Assembly: GCF_024679095.1 (NCBI RefSeq) | Contig: NC_066509.1 | Location: forward strand, 14,070,366-14,134,365 | Origin: Eriocheir sinensis | Taxonomy: Eukaryota; Arthropoda; Malacostraca; Decapoda; Varunidae | Reading direction: 5' to 3' | Length of the DNA: 64,000 bases | Shown: positions 46,513 to 61,867 of the stretch, in pieces | Layout of the letters: each line of letters starts with the position of its first letter | Position numbering within the stretch: the first letter of the stretch is position 1 | The notes under the pieces: generated by a model | What the model was told of the DNA's origin: nothing | Database searches by the model: none | The model's input: the letters and a program-made list of their open reading frames with translations, nothing else | Made by a program: the position numbers and the translations under genes

Positions 46513-48500
46513 ACTAATGGGGAGTATACACCCAGGGGTTCATTGCTTCACTCACTCGCCACCTCCTCTCACAAGTCCCCCTGAACAAGCTCACAGGCAG
46601 GCACCCTGTCCATCCTGAATCCCTCCTGGCATAATTCATCAACTTGTCCCAGTCATCAGAGTTGTCACTTATGTGGGCATCCTGTTGGCCTCCTTCACTC
46701 GTGGTTGTCTTGTACAGAGACAACCCTTTCAGCAGGATTGACATCCGGGAGGCGTGCAACATGCCCATCAAGCTGAAGTAGTCATTCACTGACAAAGCTG
46801 GTGACAGGCCAAGATTTAATTTCATTGTGTAGTAAAAGTTCAACACAAAATCATTCCAGCAATACCCCATGATCCTGCAAAGGCACTTGGTACCAAAGGC
46901 ATTGATATACCTCTCCAAGTCACAATGCAGTGTCAATGTCTCACAGTCGTACAGTAAGACGGAGCACAAGCAACTTGAAGATTCAAATCTTTGCCCGCTC
47001 GCATTAGTATAAACAACGCCTTATACTCAGGCTGCGAGTTTCTAGCACGAAACACGGAGAGAGAGAGAGAGAAACGCAGTAACATTACAGCTATCTGATA
47101 GGGGGTGGCAGATGTCACCTGTTATAAAATATAAGGGGCAGAGACCGAGATAGCCTAGGTTTTACTGCAGGGAACAGAACCTCTCCTTATCCCTCTTCAG
47201 AAGAGTTCTGGTCCTTCATGAGTCCTGTATTGCTCCACGTTCCTGGCCAGCCTGGCAACACGACTCTATATTCTCCAGTGTCTTCCTTGAGGCAACTCCA
47301 TTCCTAGACCTTGGGCGCTCTCCAATGCATTCCTCAGCAGCCTTGAGATTTTAATGTTTAAAGGTATCCCACAACCCTCCAGCGTCCCTCAGAGCACCAA
47401 GCACTTCAAACCAATTGGAGACTGCCACTGTATACTCCTGAGCACACGCCTGGTCCCTCACTTTCTCAAGATGGAACTCCAGAGGGTTGCATCTTTAGGA
47501 TTTCTTGGACCTGATGCATATTCTCAGTTTTGCAACAAGTCTATGATTAGTTCCAATGAACTCGGCACTCTGGAATACCCTACAGTTCTGGAGGATCCTC
47601 CAATGAGATGTGAATGATCTCCTTTGCCACACCGCCAGCACTGCTTTACCAAATTCAGCAGCGAGGCTCGTGTCTCTGGATCCCAAAACCAGAATTTCTC
47701 AGCCTTCTGGACTTTGCAAAGTTCAGAAGGAAAGAACTGTTTATGTCTTCGGTGCAAGAGCAAGTTGGATCAACCCAACTTGTAACCAACTCCGTGCCAG
47801 TAGATGCATTGAAGTCACCCAAGACAATAAGTGTCGTGTGGGCCGCTGGTCAACTATAGAGTCGAGCGTGACATAGAACATCTCAAGTTCACAAATCTCG
47901 GTAAGGGTGTACACTGCAATAAAACATATGAAATCCAAGGTGTGCTTCAACCTCACCAGCATCATATGCTCATTAACCAGAGTGACCCAAACAGCAGAGG
48001 GCTGCAGTTAGCTAAAGTTATTCCTCTGAGATGGGCACAATCACTCTGGCCTGAACAGTATGTAGTAGGTAGATATAACCTCCACTACTGATCTCTCCAT
48101 TGCCAGGTCCCTTCATCTCAAGAGAGCCACACTATGTCCACTCAGCCTCCCAAGTTCAGTTGACATGTCGGGTAGTCACTGATTCTCTGAGAGGCTCAGG
48201 GTGTCAGGCACCCACATGAGGGCCTGCCAGAAATAAAGACCTGGCTAGACGAACTTATATTTTGTCTGCACCATTTTGGCGTTCTCCAGAAAAGGGATGG
48301 CTGAGATTGGTGGGGCAAGGGTGCTCTCCCTCCCCCCAGACGTGTTAAAGTACTGGATGCCATATAAATATTCATAAAATGAACTCCTACTCCTCCACCC
48401 CCCATGGAGCCCTACAGGGGTAGGCTGATCGTTGGGTCTTTTAAGACCAACAGTCCCCATGGGTACCAAAAGAGTATATACAGCCACCACCTGACAGTGG
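46513..48500 (-). mobile_element. RTE-type LINE, internally deleted
   Basis: The minus strand runs from an endonuclease-like N-terminal half (AVYTLTEICELEMFYVTLDS, SHWRILQNCRVFQSAEFIGT, NHRLVAKLRI between about 47900 and 47490) into GERPRSRNGVAS near 47300. It then jumps to the C-terminal domain LLYDCETLTLHCDLERYINA and CRIMGYCWNDFV (46960-46800). The reverse transcriptase core is missing, so a deletion near 47150-47000 joined the two ends. Frames are broken. A short GA tract sits at the junction. Confidence 0.75.
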
Positions 48501-48573
48501 TGGCCCCTTGGCTCATGGTCATGCAAACTAGCCATGCCTATAAAATCTCACAAGACATGGCAATGCTGATTTT

Positions 48574-48625
48574 GTGATGTTGACAAGTTTGTGATGTTGA
48601 CAAGTTTGTGATGTTGACAAGTGGG
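48574..48625 (+). repeat. 18-bp tandem triplication
   Basis: TGTGATGTTGACAAGTTT is present three times, the last diverging at its end. Confidence 0.85.
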
Positions 48626-48722
48626 TCAGACGGCCACTGCCCTGCCACAGAAGCTTGCCCTATGACATAGATGTGGCGGTGCTGCTAGTGAGCTGAAACC
48701 CGAGGGAGAACAGTAAAAGGTA

Positions 48723-49012
48723 AAGTTTGGGGCAAACGCTGTAGCTGTGTGTGGCCTCGGTGCTCATCTTAATCGCATCAGCCCTTATGCCTGTGCTGGG
48801 TAAGGATTCATTACCCTGTGACTCAGGGCCAGTGTGACATGCCAGTTACCAGTTTACCTTCCTTAGGGTTCCCCAGGTGTACCTATTTATCAACCATTCC
48901 GAAAGAGAGGATAAACAGCTGGGTGAGCTGCATGCTGACTGCCTAGGCCAGGATTCGAACCTGGGTCCACTGATTCGTAGCTAGGCACGCTAACCACTGC
49001 ACCACAGAAGCA
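48723..49012 (-). mobile_element. tRNA-headed SINE, full-length copy
   Basis: On the minus strand it starts with GTGGTGCAGTGGTTAGCGTG (A-box region) and then GGTTCGAATCC (B box). The tRNA-unrelated body contains CACCCAGCTGTTTATCC and the tail ends near 48723 with the GTTTGCCCCAAACTTTACC motif. RNA polymerase III transcription is inferred from the boxes. Confidence 0.88.
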
Positions 49013-49316
49013 CCATGAAATGTATGGGCTTTAGGGGCTACCACACCCAAAGATCACGTAGCATTTCATACTTATTGGCCCTGCATCTCACCTCACTCCC
49101 TAGCCTGCACACCTACTGAATGGCTATAGATATTCTTTTATGCTTAGTTCTCTCATATCTCTTCTCATATCCATCCTAATGCCCAGATACTTAGAACCTT
49201 TCATCCTTTTTATCTCATTACCATCTAGCAACCAAGTCCTATCCCAATGAGACTCCTCATTCACTACCAGTAGTATTTGGAGCATTTCATGCAGCTCCCT
49301 GTGGTCTTCATAAATG

Positions 49317-49612
49317 TCTCTATGGCGCAGTGATTAGCGTGCCTAACTGTGAACCCGTGGGCTCATGTTCGAATCCCTGCCTTGGCAGTCTCCGTGCAGC
49401 TCTTCGCTGTTCATTCCCTCTTTCTGGCTGGTCAATAAATGGGTACCTAGGGAAGGTAAAGTGGCGTAACCCAGCTGTCATACTGGCCTGTTGTCCGGAG
49501 GTAATGATTAGGTTTTTATCCACCACAGGCTCAAGGGCCAATGATACGGAGATGAACACCGCGGCCACGAGCAGCTATAGCGTGTGCCCTCAACTTTGCC
49601 TTTATCTGTGGT
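49317..49612 (+). mobile_element. tRNA-headed SINE, full-length copy
   Basis: CTATGGCGCAGTGATTAGCG and GTTCGAATCCCTGCC are the promoter-box regions. TGGTCAATAAATGGGTACCT, AGGTAATGATTAGG and CTATAGCGTGTGCCC follow in family order. It sits inside the LINE at 49020-52300. Confidence 0.88.
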
Positions 49613-49744
49613 CTTCACTCAGTAAATCATTACCCCTCCCCTTTTTTTCTTATTTTTTTTACGTTCTGCCTATGCCTGTGGTAGGCTTGTCGGCTCCAGC
49701 CCGTTTGGCGCTGGCAAGTGTTCATAGTGGCGCCATCTTGCTTG

Positions 49745-49952
49745 GTTCGTGCTGCCCCCGGTAGCTCATCTTTGATCCTTTCATTTAGAGAGAATCTAAA
49801 GTCCGGGTTGAGAGGTGATCTTCAGGACAGCATGTGGGTAGGTCACTCGGCGGTGACTGAAACATTTCAGCTTATGGCGGCGGACGGGACGTGAACCGGC
49901 ATCCTCCTGGACGTTGCGGCCGCACGCCGACCACTCAGCCACCGCCTCCTCA
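49745..49952 (-). mobile_element. Second tRNA-derived SINE family
   Basis: On the minus strand GGCGGTGGCTGAGTGGTCGG and CCGGTTCACGTCCCGTCCGC form a tRNA-like 5' region. The body contains CACCGCCGAGTGACC and CTGTCCTGAAG. It differs in body from the family at 48723 and 49317. It abuts the truncated reverse transcriptase at 49955. Confidence 0.75.
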
Positions 49953-52446
49953 TGTTTCATTCCAAAAAGTAGAGGGGAAAGGACACAGCCCTCTCTCTCC
50001 TCTTTTGCTGGTCACCCATTCTGTTTCCATATGCCCCATACTAAATTTGGCCCTAGTCTTTTCATAAATGTTACTAACTATCCCAACCACCTCATTTTAA
50101 TCTCTATTAACGCCTTACAAATTCTATCTACTCGGTCATTTGATTTATCTAGGACAGCTAGATATTTCTCTTCTCATCCTTCCTTGCTCTTTCAATCACA
50201 GCACTCACTTTATACACGTCCTCACCTCCTGTCGCTCCTAAACCCGTTCTGTTGATCACCCATTATACCATTTTTTCCCGCCATTCAAAATACCACAAAA
50301 TTTTGAATATATTATCACACTGCTATTGGCCTATATTTATAGTTCTTCATCTTCCTACTCTTGTTCCCTCCTTGTGTATCAGTCACTTTACTTTCATTCC
50401 AAGTCGCTGGCACTCTCGTATCTCCATATGTTTAACTCGTGCATTCCTTCAATGATTATTCCTTGACCACCCTTTTTGCAAGCTTCATTCGGGATACCAC
50501 TCATACCCGGGGATTTACCATTTTTCAGTTTTCAAACATGCCTAATCTCTCAACCTAATCTTCTCAAATATCCCTTTTCTATTTCCTTCTAAAGTGAGAT
50601 TATCCAATTTACTTTCCAGCTCATTCATACCTCCAATCATTGTCCCTCCAGAAATCTTCCACGGCTTTACTCATTTTTTTTCTTATTGCTTCTCTATTCA
50701 CCGTCAGTTCTTCCACATATGTCTTAATTCCTGCCCACTTCTCTAAGGAAACGTCTACCATTTCCTACCTCCGACTTTTTATTTTTATTTTTAGATTCAA
50801 CTGTTTCCTTGTTTTCACTTTCTTTCTTTACAAGCGTATTCACTTTTTTTTTTTTTGCTTACTCCTATAGCACTTATTCCATGCTCTTTCATACTCCGTC
50901 CTTTCTTCCTCACCATCTTCCCTGTTCTTTCTCATATTCTTAAATTTCCTGTTCAACTGCTTCCTTTCTTGCATTGCCTTTATCAGTCTCAATGTTCCAC
51001 CATTTCATACTTTCTCTACCATTTTTCCTCCGAGTTGTTTTACCCATGGCCTACCCTCCTGCAGCATTGGTTGCCTTTCTTACTAGTCTTTCATTCAACT
51101 CATCCACACCTCTCTCCATTCAGTCCAAGTGCTTCCATTCTCTAATCTTCATTTCCACCAAGTTCTTTAGTTCTCCAATCTGCCCCTCGCAGCCTCCATC
51201 TTCCATATCCATGCACATTGGTATTCGCTCTTGTTTTTTTCATGCAGGCGACTCCATCACCACGCACGTTATCGTCACTCGCTGCATCAATCATCATCTC
51301 CTCATCCATCCACATGTTCCTCGCTCGTTCGCTAGCTTTCTGAATTACTAAAGGCTCGATAGCAGATTCACTCTCCCTTCCTAGCACTCTTCAGCCATGG
51401 TTACATCGTTTCTAATTCAGCCAACTCTGCGAAATCAAGGCGCAGTTGGCCCTTCATATTTACTTCCTCGCCTAACTCTCCAATATCGTCCAGCACATTA
51501 ACGTCCCCTTAAATATCCTGATCTACTAGCTTTGGCACAGTCCTATACTTCCTCTCATTTTCGGCTGTCGCTCCTGTTCCTTCCACGGACATGCAGCACA
51601 CTATCACCAAGATACTTTTTCTCCCTTTACACAGCTTGTATTCCAGATGAACAGCCATTATATCTTCCATCTCACAAACATCTATCTCCTCTGAACCGAT
51701 CTCACAGTCCAGCACATTGGCTTTGTAATCGACCGAAACAAACTATTCAATCTTCTACACTCCCTAATGGTCAGGTTTCGATGCAACACCAGACACATAA
51801 GAGATTTTCCGTTTGGTTTCCTCAAATCTCATAACTTAAATATCAACAGCAAACAAGGAATATTCGAAGTGTTTGGTATTGGTTTGGAGGCTTGCAAACT
51901 TATCATGTCGAACTGTAAAAGTGACCCTATGTTTATTCTTACTTCCAGGCTCACAAGCACTCCCACACCGCCTCCTTTCTTCTGCCGCTTACTCCTACCT
52001 CTATCAATCAGACTCACTCAGAAATCAGTTATATTCTCTCACCTGTGTCTCCCATAATAATGACATCTGTATTCCATTCATTCGTTTCCCTGCTGAGGTC
52101 TTCCATTGTCTCCACATTTCGTCGTCTCACATTCACACATCTTACGTGAAAATCTCAGAACTAACAACTTGTGAAAAAAAACATGGAAAAATAAATGAAA
52201 ATGGTGAAAGATAAAAGCTATGAGAAAAAAAAGGTTAGTATGGCGACGATACTTTTTTTTTTTTTTTTTTAATACGCTGTTAGACTGGAATAATGGGAAC
52301 GATCTGCTGAATATACCCTGAGAGGAGCGTGTTTGGGGCTTTGAAAGGCAGGAGGAGCCGATGAAGACAATGCACAACACAGGTGACAGAATGGGCTTTA
52401 TTGAGCAATCCTTTCATTGTAACAGCGGCGAGACGGTGTATGGCAC

Positions 52447-52638
<192 letters not shown>

Positions 52639-52844
52639 ATAACCATTAGTCTAGTCAGTACATGTATTCCATGAGTAATATATTTGTCAATTCTTATATA
52701 ACCGCTCCTCTTAATCGTAGTTATAGGTCTTTCACTTACATAACTTTTATATACTATTGGATATATTTCTTTAAAACCTTGAATAACTAACTAGAAATAC
52801 CCTGTTGTGGTGTATATAATAGCATTGCCGTCCACAGCCCGAAG

Positions 52845-52881
<37 letters not shown>

Positions 52882-52987
52882 GCATAAAGACCAACTGACA
52901 GACAGGTAGACTCAATGACGGACGAACATGCAGAAACAGACATACTGACAGACAGAATGACGAATAGACGGTAAGAACAGAAGACGT

Positions 52988-53032
<45 letters not shown>

Positions 53033-53130
53033 GTAATAAGCTCGGATGGGCCGGCCGTTGAGCTCGCTAAGGTCACCTGACTCCCGTCAGCTGGCGGGGC
53101 AGTGCTGAGCAGGCGGAAGTTTGTACTCAC

Positions 53131-53226
53131 GGGGAGGCTGCCGCCCTCGTCCGGCGTACCCTGACCTGACCTCGTGACATCTATCTTTACTGGCCTATCA
53201 CGACCACAAACATTTGGTTCTGACAT
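53131..53226 (-). other. Possible first coding exon, minus strand
   Basis: A frame starting MSEPNVCGRDRPVKIDVTRS and continuing GQGTPDEGGSLP ends at a good donor (CCC then GTGAGT at 53130-53125). The local GC content is high. No following exon was found and I recognise no family, so this is a candidate only. Confidence 0.15.
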
Positions 53227-53603
53227 TATATAAAATTACAGCTCTTTAACTGATATAATACAATATTTTTTTTCTAATGAAACATGCAAACACATGTAAT
53301 AACGATTTGTATTGTTTAACGTAAACAGTGCATGTAGTACGTCTAAGAAAGTTACATATCTTCATTAATCTTATACACGAACTTCACAAACGCCCCATGT
53401 CCAATTCATGCATAAAGATATGTACACTCAGTGTAGTCACACAGGTTCTTAACGTGTTCGTTTAGTTTTAAATTAAAAAAAAGATAAATACCGAGTTGAG
53501 ACGCAGCACATGATGAAAGTACAGTGTTCATGGTTGGTCGTTTTGACGTGGCATTCACATACCCAGCTGCTGTCACTTTTTTTTTTATTCATGCCGTAAT
53601 GAA

Positions 53604-53674
53604 TACCACCTACCCATGAATGTATTAGAGCCATGAACACTGCACAAGGGTGTATTAGAGCCATGAACACTGCA
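53604..53674 (+). repeat. 34-bp direct duplication
   Basis: TGTATTAGAGCCATGAACAC followed by TGCACAAG occurs twice in tandem. Confidence 0.85.
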
Positions 53675-53957
53675 CAAGAGCCGAAATACAAGCTGAGAAG
53701 GACTCGAATCACTGCCGCAATATAGACTTGTCTGGGTTTCAGGGGCCGTGTTCCTTCGTTTTTCGGCATTAACTCTGTAACAAAGTGTTGGATCAGGTAC
53801 GTATTTTGTCAGATTGTTTCAGACCTCCCGGTAATTTTAGCCACCGTCGTTTATTAACAAAGGTGAACAATTAAGGTAGTACTTCCTCTCTATACGTAGC
53901 ATAAAAACTCCGCATCGAAGAGCTGTCCTCCAGCACAAACGTATCGTCACGTCGCTG

Positions 53958-53965
53958 TGACGTCA
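53958..53965. promoter_or_regulatory. Full CRE palindrome
   Basis: TGACGTCA, the CREB/ATF consensus, in a locally GC-richer stretch. A second copy lies at 54618-54625. The gene controlled, if any, is unknown. Confidence 0.3.
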
Positions 53966-54617
53966 CTCCCTAGGATCCGCCCCATAGTTACCTTCCACTT
54001 CGCTGACATGCAGTAAATGAAAACAACAGTACTGAAATTATTAGGAAGTAGAAAATAATATATTTCTGCACTACTCTATGCACATGATAATTTATACAAC
54101 AATGTCTCGTTTTAAGCAGTGCATGAAAGCAATGTCTCGATGGCCTCGTGTCGAGTAAGTGAGCTGGTTCCGAAACAGCGCATGGATATTCACTTCAAGT
54201 AAACTTACAGGAGTAGACGACAGCTATAGGAAGAAAAGTGAGAGGAACTGTTTATGAAGTATCTTATTTTGCTCTCTCTATCTTACTATAACTAGAGTTT
54301 ACCGTTTCCTGCCGGGAGGAGCGTGGCATGGGAAGGCTGCCTGCATGGAGATTCATCTAGGGAAACCGCTGTGAGTGGCGTCGGAGGGTGGGGGAGGCAA
54401 CGCTCCGCCACGGCGTATGTCCTGATTGATTGACCTGAGTGATCGAATTATTATGCTTTTTGTGCACGCGATGGCAGGCTCACTTTTCCTAAATATCATT
54501 ATGCTATCTTGATAATACTGTATAGATACAGTAATGCTGTCAGGGGTAGGAGCGGCGGCATCACCTGTCAACGAGGTGAAGGTAACTCTGAGGCGAGGCG
54601 GAGCGGAGTCTAGAGAG

Positions 54618-54625
54618 TGACGTCA
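54618..54625. promoter_or_regulatory. Full CRE palindrome
   Basis: TGACGTCA in the context GAGTGACGTCACACC. It lies 660 bp from the first copy. Confidence 0.3.
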
Positions 54626-55643
54626 CACCGTCACGATACGTTCGTGCTAGAGGGCAGCTCTTCGACTCGAAATTTTACGTTACGTATAGAAGGAAAGTGC
54701 CTTAATTATTTCACTTTTGTTAACGACGGTGAAAAAAAAAAAAAAAACTAGCGGAAGGTCATACAATGACAAAATATGAACCTGATCCAACACTTTGTTT
54801 GTTATTCCCGAAAGCGAGGCAACACGGCCTCTGAACCCATAGTAGATGACACCAAGTTTGTAATTATACGGACTAACGTTCTTGACGTTACTTTGGTATC
54901 TAATTGAACATCTCTCCATAAAAGAAAACAAAAGAGCACTGAAAATAGATACAAGCAGGTAAAACAGCATGAAGTGCTATCCCGTGGAATATATCATGTG
55001 CGTGTTTTGTACTTCACAATTGTAACCAGAAAAAGTAACGCAATGACACTTTGAAGTTGTCCAGCAAGTTGTGTATCTGTACACTCTGCCAGGAAAGAAA
55101 ATCCTGCCTTATAAGAAAGCACTGTGAAAAAAATAAAAATAAATATTTTCTACTTAGCAGCGTCCATTCTCTCATTTTCCCTTATCCTTTATCTTCATAA
55201 TGTAACATATTTTCGAGGGAAACTGCGAGTGCGGTGCAACTCACTCAAGATGGGGATACAGCCACCTGTGTCACAAAGATTTAAGGCAGACACCGTCACG
55301 TCGGCCTGGGCAAAGTGGGGACAATGGTGGCACGGCTGTCACGTCATGCAGTGACTCATCCCTTTCAGGATGACACAACTCCTTTGACACGGCGCACCGG
55401 TTCAGCTCACACTCACTGACATATGAAACCAATTGAAAGTAATTCCACGAGGCTTAATGCATATTGATTCGCGTCCCTGCGGCGGTAGATTACAAGGAAT
55501 ATTCACGCATAAAATGTCCGTTGTTTCAGATCCACGGCGCGTGAAATTACCCATGTGACTTTCCGCGAATTTGAGGTTAACTTTGATACCCGTGTAATGC
55601 GCGATATTGTTTTGCGTTGTGTGTGTGTGTGTGTGTGTTATAC

Positions 55644-55910
<267 letters not shown>

Positions 55911-55916
55911 CTATAG

Positions 55917-56212
55917 TAAAAGTAAAGTTGGGACATACGCTATAGCTACGCATGGCCTCGGTGCTCATCTCCGTCGCATTGGCCTTTGAGCCAGGGGAGG
56001 GTGAGAACCCATTACTCCGAGAAACAGAGCCAGTGTGACATCCGGGGCACCACAGTTTACCTTCGCCAGGTTTCCCCAGGTACACATTTATCGACCAATC
56101 CGAAAGGGAGGATGAACAGTTGGGTGGGCTGCACGCCGACTGTCCGGGCAGGGATTCGAACCCGGTTCCGCTGACTTGTTACTGGGGCAGGCTAACCACT
56201 GCACCACGGATA
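55917..56212 (-). mobile_element. tRNA-headed SINE, full-length copy
   Basis: On the minus strand, GTGGTGCAGTGGTTAGCC begins the element and GGTTCGAATCCCTGCC is the B-box region. The body follows as at 48723-49012. The 3' end, which includes GTATGTCCCAACTTTACTTT, runs into the TA tract. Confidence 0.88.
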
Positions 56213-57027
56213 CTTAAAAAAAACGGTAAAGATTACTAACGGGCCCCCGTCTAACCAGCACCCCCCTGGACCCCCACCTCATGTATATGTGACTTTTTTC
56301 ATTCAAAGCGTTTCAAAAACTGCATTTTCTTACTTAGCAATACGAGTGTTTTTGAAAAATACGACAAACACATGGGGAAATTATCTGACCTATTTTGTAA
56401 ATACCTAAGGATCGGTGTCTGTTTCCGGGTCACTAGAATACAAATATTCATGAATGATGAACCCAAAGGAGCAATCAGTACTTTCCAAGCTTACCGAAAA
56501 AGAGATTTGTGTAGTATCTTCAAGTTCGGTGACTGGCCTGGACACGCGGCTGGTGGCAAGGTCTGAAGCAGCGGGGACGGCTCGCTTGTTGAGGCGGCGA
56601 GGGCTCGACGGCAAAAGGTGTGAACAGAGTTTTTAGGCAAGACTACTTAGCGTTAGCCACACCAGATGGCGCGGCGGGCGGTGGCTCCCTCTTATCCGAG
56701 TGGCAGTTATATTGATCAAACGACCTTTAAGCTAATTACCTTATTGAACCAATATAGATAACACATAGCTTGTAAATAAGTAATTCAACCCAAATTAAAT
56801 AAACAGTTTGCATACAACTAATAATACAGTCCGGATTGAATTCCACAAACAAACAACAAAGAGGAGAGATCCGAAACATCTCCGTATCTGAAGATTCAGT
56901 TTGGATCTTTAAGCTGTTAAAAAAAAAATGACGATGGGCTGCCATGTCCAGGACACAGAAAGGCCCCAAACCCATCACAGAAGGTCCGAGTTCGGGGGTG
57001 ATGACGCCACGGTAACCACCCAACAGC

Positions 57028-57062
<35 letters not shown>

Positions 57063-57440
57063 ATAAAGCGCATTTAGCCCTCACGACGCACTCCTTAACT
57101 CAGGCGTGCCCATCACCGCGGTATTTTGAGATATACGATCGGAGGTAGTCTATGCTTTGCTAAGTATAAGTGTATACGTATGTGGTCGGCACGCAGGCGC
57201 TCTGTTTTGTAAGGCACAGGAGATGAGTCTTAAGCCGAATTGTATAAGTACTGTTATGTTTAAGGCCATGTCATCTACCCGTTGTTACTTGATGTGAGGA
57301 TGCAGTACTTGGAGCTCGAGCTTGTGGAGAATACACATTATGCTTTCCTTAGGCGCTGTCGTTAAACTTGGTACGCAACATATCATCAAAATCAGTAATA
57401 AACTATTCTAATTTACGGGCATTATAGTGTGAAAGTCAGG
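56213..57440. other. Intergenic DNA
   Basis: Apart from a (TG)n tract at about 57031-57061, no feature was recognised. Frames near 56400-56640 on both strands have no supporting motif. Confidence 0.45.
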
Positions 57441-57444
57441 TAAA

Positions 57445-57672
57445 ATAATTGCTAGTATACGATATAGCTCTGCGTGGCGGCAGGGCTCACCCCCGTCCTG
57501 TTGGCCCCTTAAACTTGCGGTGGGAGAGGACCCTTAACGCGACACACGGCCAATGTAAGATCAGGGTTACCACAGTTCACCTTCCCCAGTTCTCTCCAGG
57601 TAACCAATCATCGACCATCCCGAAAGGAAGGAAGAACAGATGGGTGGGTTGCACGCCGACTGCCCAGGCCAA
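57445..57672 (-). mobile_element. tRNA-headed SINE, head-truncated copy
   Basis: It matches the family body (GGCAGTCGGCGTGCAACCCA on the minus strand, then CTTCCTTTCGGGATGGTCGA). It lacks the tRNA-like A-box end beyond 57672. Confidence 0.78.
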
Positions 57673-58587
57673 TTCATAATAGTGTGCTTTTCATAAAAAA
57701 AGAGATATTTAATGTTTTATTTCACTCAAAGTAAAAAAAAAAAAAAAACTATATTACATAGATATGACAGGAAAAATAAGTATTTATTTGTCAAACCTTC
57801 GAACAAACTTAACACATCAGGGAATGATTTACGGTAAGGCATAGTACGAGCTGATGGTCTTGTATACGAGAATCTTGTATTTCATCTTTTACTTGTGGCC
57901 CGTGAGTGTATTAGACGTTGTGTGATTAACCAAACGGTAGCAGTAAATTTGGATAATAATTGCAAATGATCATTCCTTGGTGTATTTAGCGTGTCCGGAA
58001 GATGCGAGTATTATTAGGTGAGCTAACACAGTTCTGTAAACATCATAATGGTGAATCAGTAGGAAGGAAACAACGTCACTGCTCTTACGGGAATGTTTCT
58101 GCGAGTCAACCCGGCGCACATGAGCTGAGGTGGAGTCAGGATTCGCTACAGAGCCAAAAGCTAGTTATAAGGAAAATGTCAGAAGTGGACAGAAATGTCT
58201 GAGGAGCTGCGTACGGAACCCTTATGGGATACGATGATGAAATTAGCTTGTCGCCGAGAACAGAAAGTGAGCAATAAGCGCGTTAGGTCTCCACAGTCAC
58301 CGTATAATTATTACAGCTCGAGAACCACCTCCTAATGAAGGGGCATTGTTGCTCGTTACACCTACATTACTTGAGGCATGGTTTTAAGTTACGCAATATT
58401 TTTGTTTCCTTTAAAACAGATCAACTTGATTAGCCTCCAAACTACGATTCACCTGTTGTTGGCAGAACAAGCAGTCTCAGTGATGCATCCACCGGGACGG
58501 TCCTGTGACAGCCTGTGCTGTGTGCCGCGACACACAGCACGGGACACGCGGCCTCGTGCTTACTATTGCGGCATCTGACCTTCCAAT

Positions 58588-58962
<375 letters not shown>

Positions 58963-59745
58963 TAGGATATACACCTAGTTCAAGATTTTATAGCAGAATT
59001 ATAACATGTTAGAGATATTACTTGAAATACATTGATAACCGCTGAATGAAGTGGCAGCAACTCCCGGCGAGGAGCAGGGCAGACGCCGGCGTGCGCGGGA
59101 AGATGAGAACAAGATCTGTTGGTTTTGAGGAAGTAGTGTCCGGGCGAGGCGCACTTGCGAGGGAACACGACGCACAACACTTTCTCTCTCCGGGCTTGCA
59201 GCACTGAGGTGGTTGATCAATGAGAAAAGGTTTAGACACTAAGGTCCCAGGACAGCTGCTGGCGGGTGTGAGTGGGATTGGAGACTGCAAACAGTGAATT
59301 AATGTTTTTTAGTTCTTCCTGCACATGAGGATGAGTCTCCAGTGACTAGAAACAGCCTCTCCTGCTAGGCTGAATAACATTTTAAAAATATTACCTGTAA
59401 CTATCACGTCCAAGAGGTAGGGTTTTGTCACGCTATGATTAAGGGACTTCATCCTCCCCGAACACTACTGAAACTGGTGTCGAGGAGGGTGGGGGGGCGT
59501 CACGTGTAGTTCGTTGATATGCAGTGACTGACGAAGACGTACAGACTTGCAGCACCCAGCACGTCGGTGGGAACTGGCCACCCGCCATGTTGAGTCACCA
59601 GTCACAGTAGTCGATGGCGGGTTATAATGTCCCCCGCTCCCACAGTTCACAACAAGGCGACGGGACAGGAGGCTATATGTGCTTCCTGTCGATGCGTCAT
59701 CAGTTAGTGACAGGAGAACGAAGCTTTGGGTCGGTCCTGTGGAGG

Positions 59746-61396
<1,651 letters not shown>

Positions 61397-61791
61397 CTGG
61401 TGGAGAGCAGTGCCGCCGTCAGAGGCAAGAAAACAATCGAAATACAGTAGTTTGAATTTCCATTATCTGGCAAATGGATCTGACTACAATTTATCCGCCA
61501 AATAACATCCAAGAAACGGCTGAGTCTGCCTACAAATTGGAACTGACTTACGGGAGGGCCACAACGCCTCCCAAATGTCTTACGAACTAACCCAGATCGT
61601 ATTTTTCCTCTCAGCTGCACGAACCGGGACAGCTTTAAATGGGTGAGTGTATCTTCATGTGAAAATGACCAACAAACAGCTGCCGCCAGTCACTGTTGAT
61701 TAGAAATGTCAGGTATCTGTTCAACAACGTGTTATCCCTCACCTATATTGCACAAGAGGGATTACAGTTGCTTATACAGGAGATTACCTAC

Positions 61792-61793
<2 letters not shown>

Positions 61794-61865
<72 letters not shown>
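61794..61865 (+). repeat. (CA)n microsatellite
   Basis: A pure CA tract of about 70 bp immediately 5' of a tRNA-like SINE head. Confidence 0.97.

Positions 61866-61867
<2 letters not shown>

Larger units (their letters stand above)
49020..52300 (-). mobile_element. LINE with endonuclease and reverse transcriptase, interrupted by two SINEs
   Basis: On the minus strand, endonuclease-like sequence (SKRQKKGGGVGVLVSLEVRI, SILVIVCCMSVEGTGATAEN) lies at about 52030-51520. It is followed by a linker (SERARNMWMDEEM) and reverse transcriptase motifs GKSPGMSGIPNEACKKGG near 50500, QQNGFRSDRR near 50230 and a GCVLSPLLF-like stretch near 49990. The thumb EESHWDRTWLLDGNEIKRMK lies at about 49255-49190. 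SINEs at 49317-49612 and 49745-49952 separate the last two parts. All frames are degraded. Confidence 0.75.

Noticed and set aside
48960..49012. A real tRNA gene
   Set aside because: The A and B boxes belong to a SINE head; the rest does not fold as a full tRNA and the same sequence recurs in the window.
59018..59290. Three overlapping minus frames downstream of the opsin
   Set aside because: No motifs. They lie after the opsin stop and are probably 3' UTR or intergenic.
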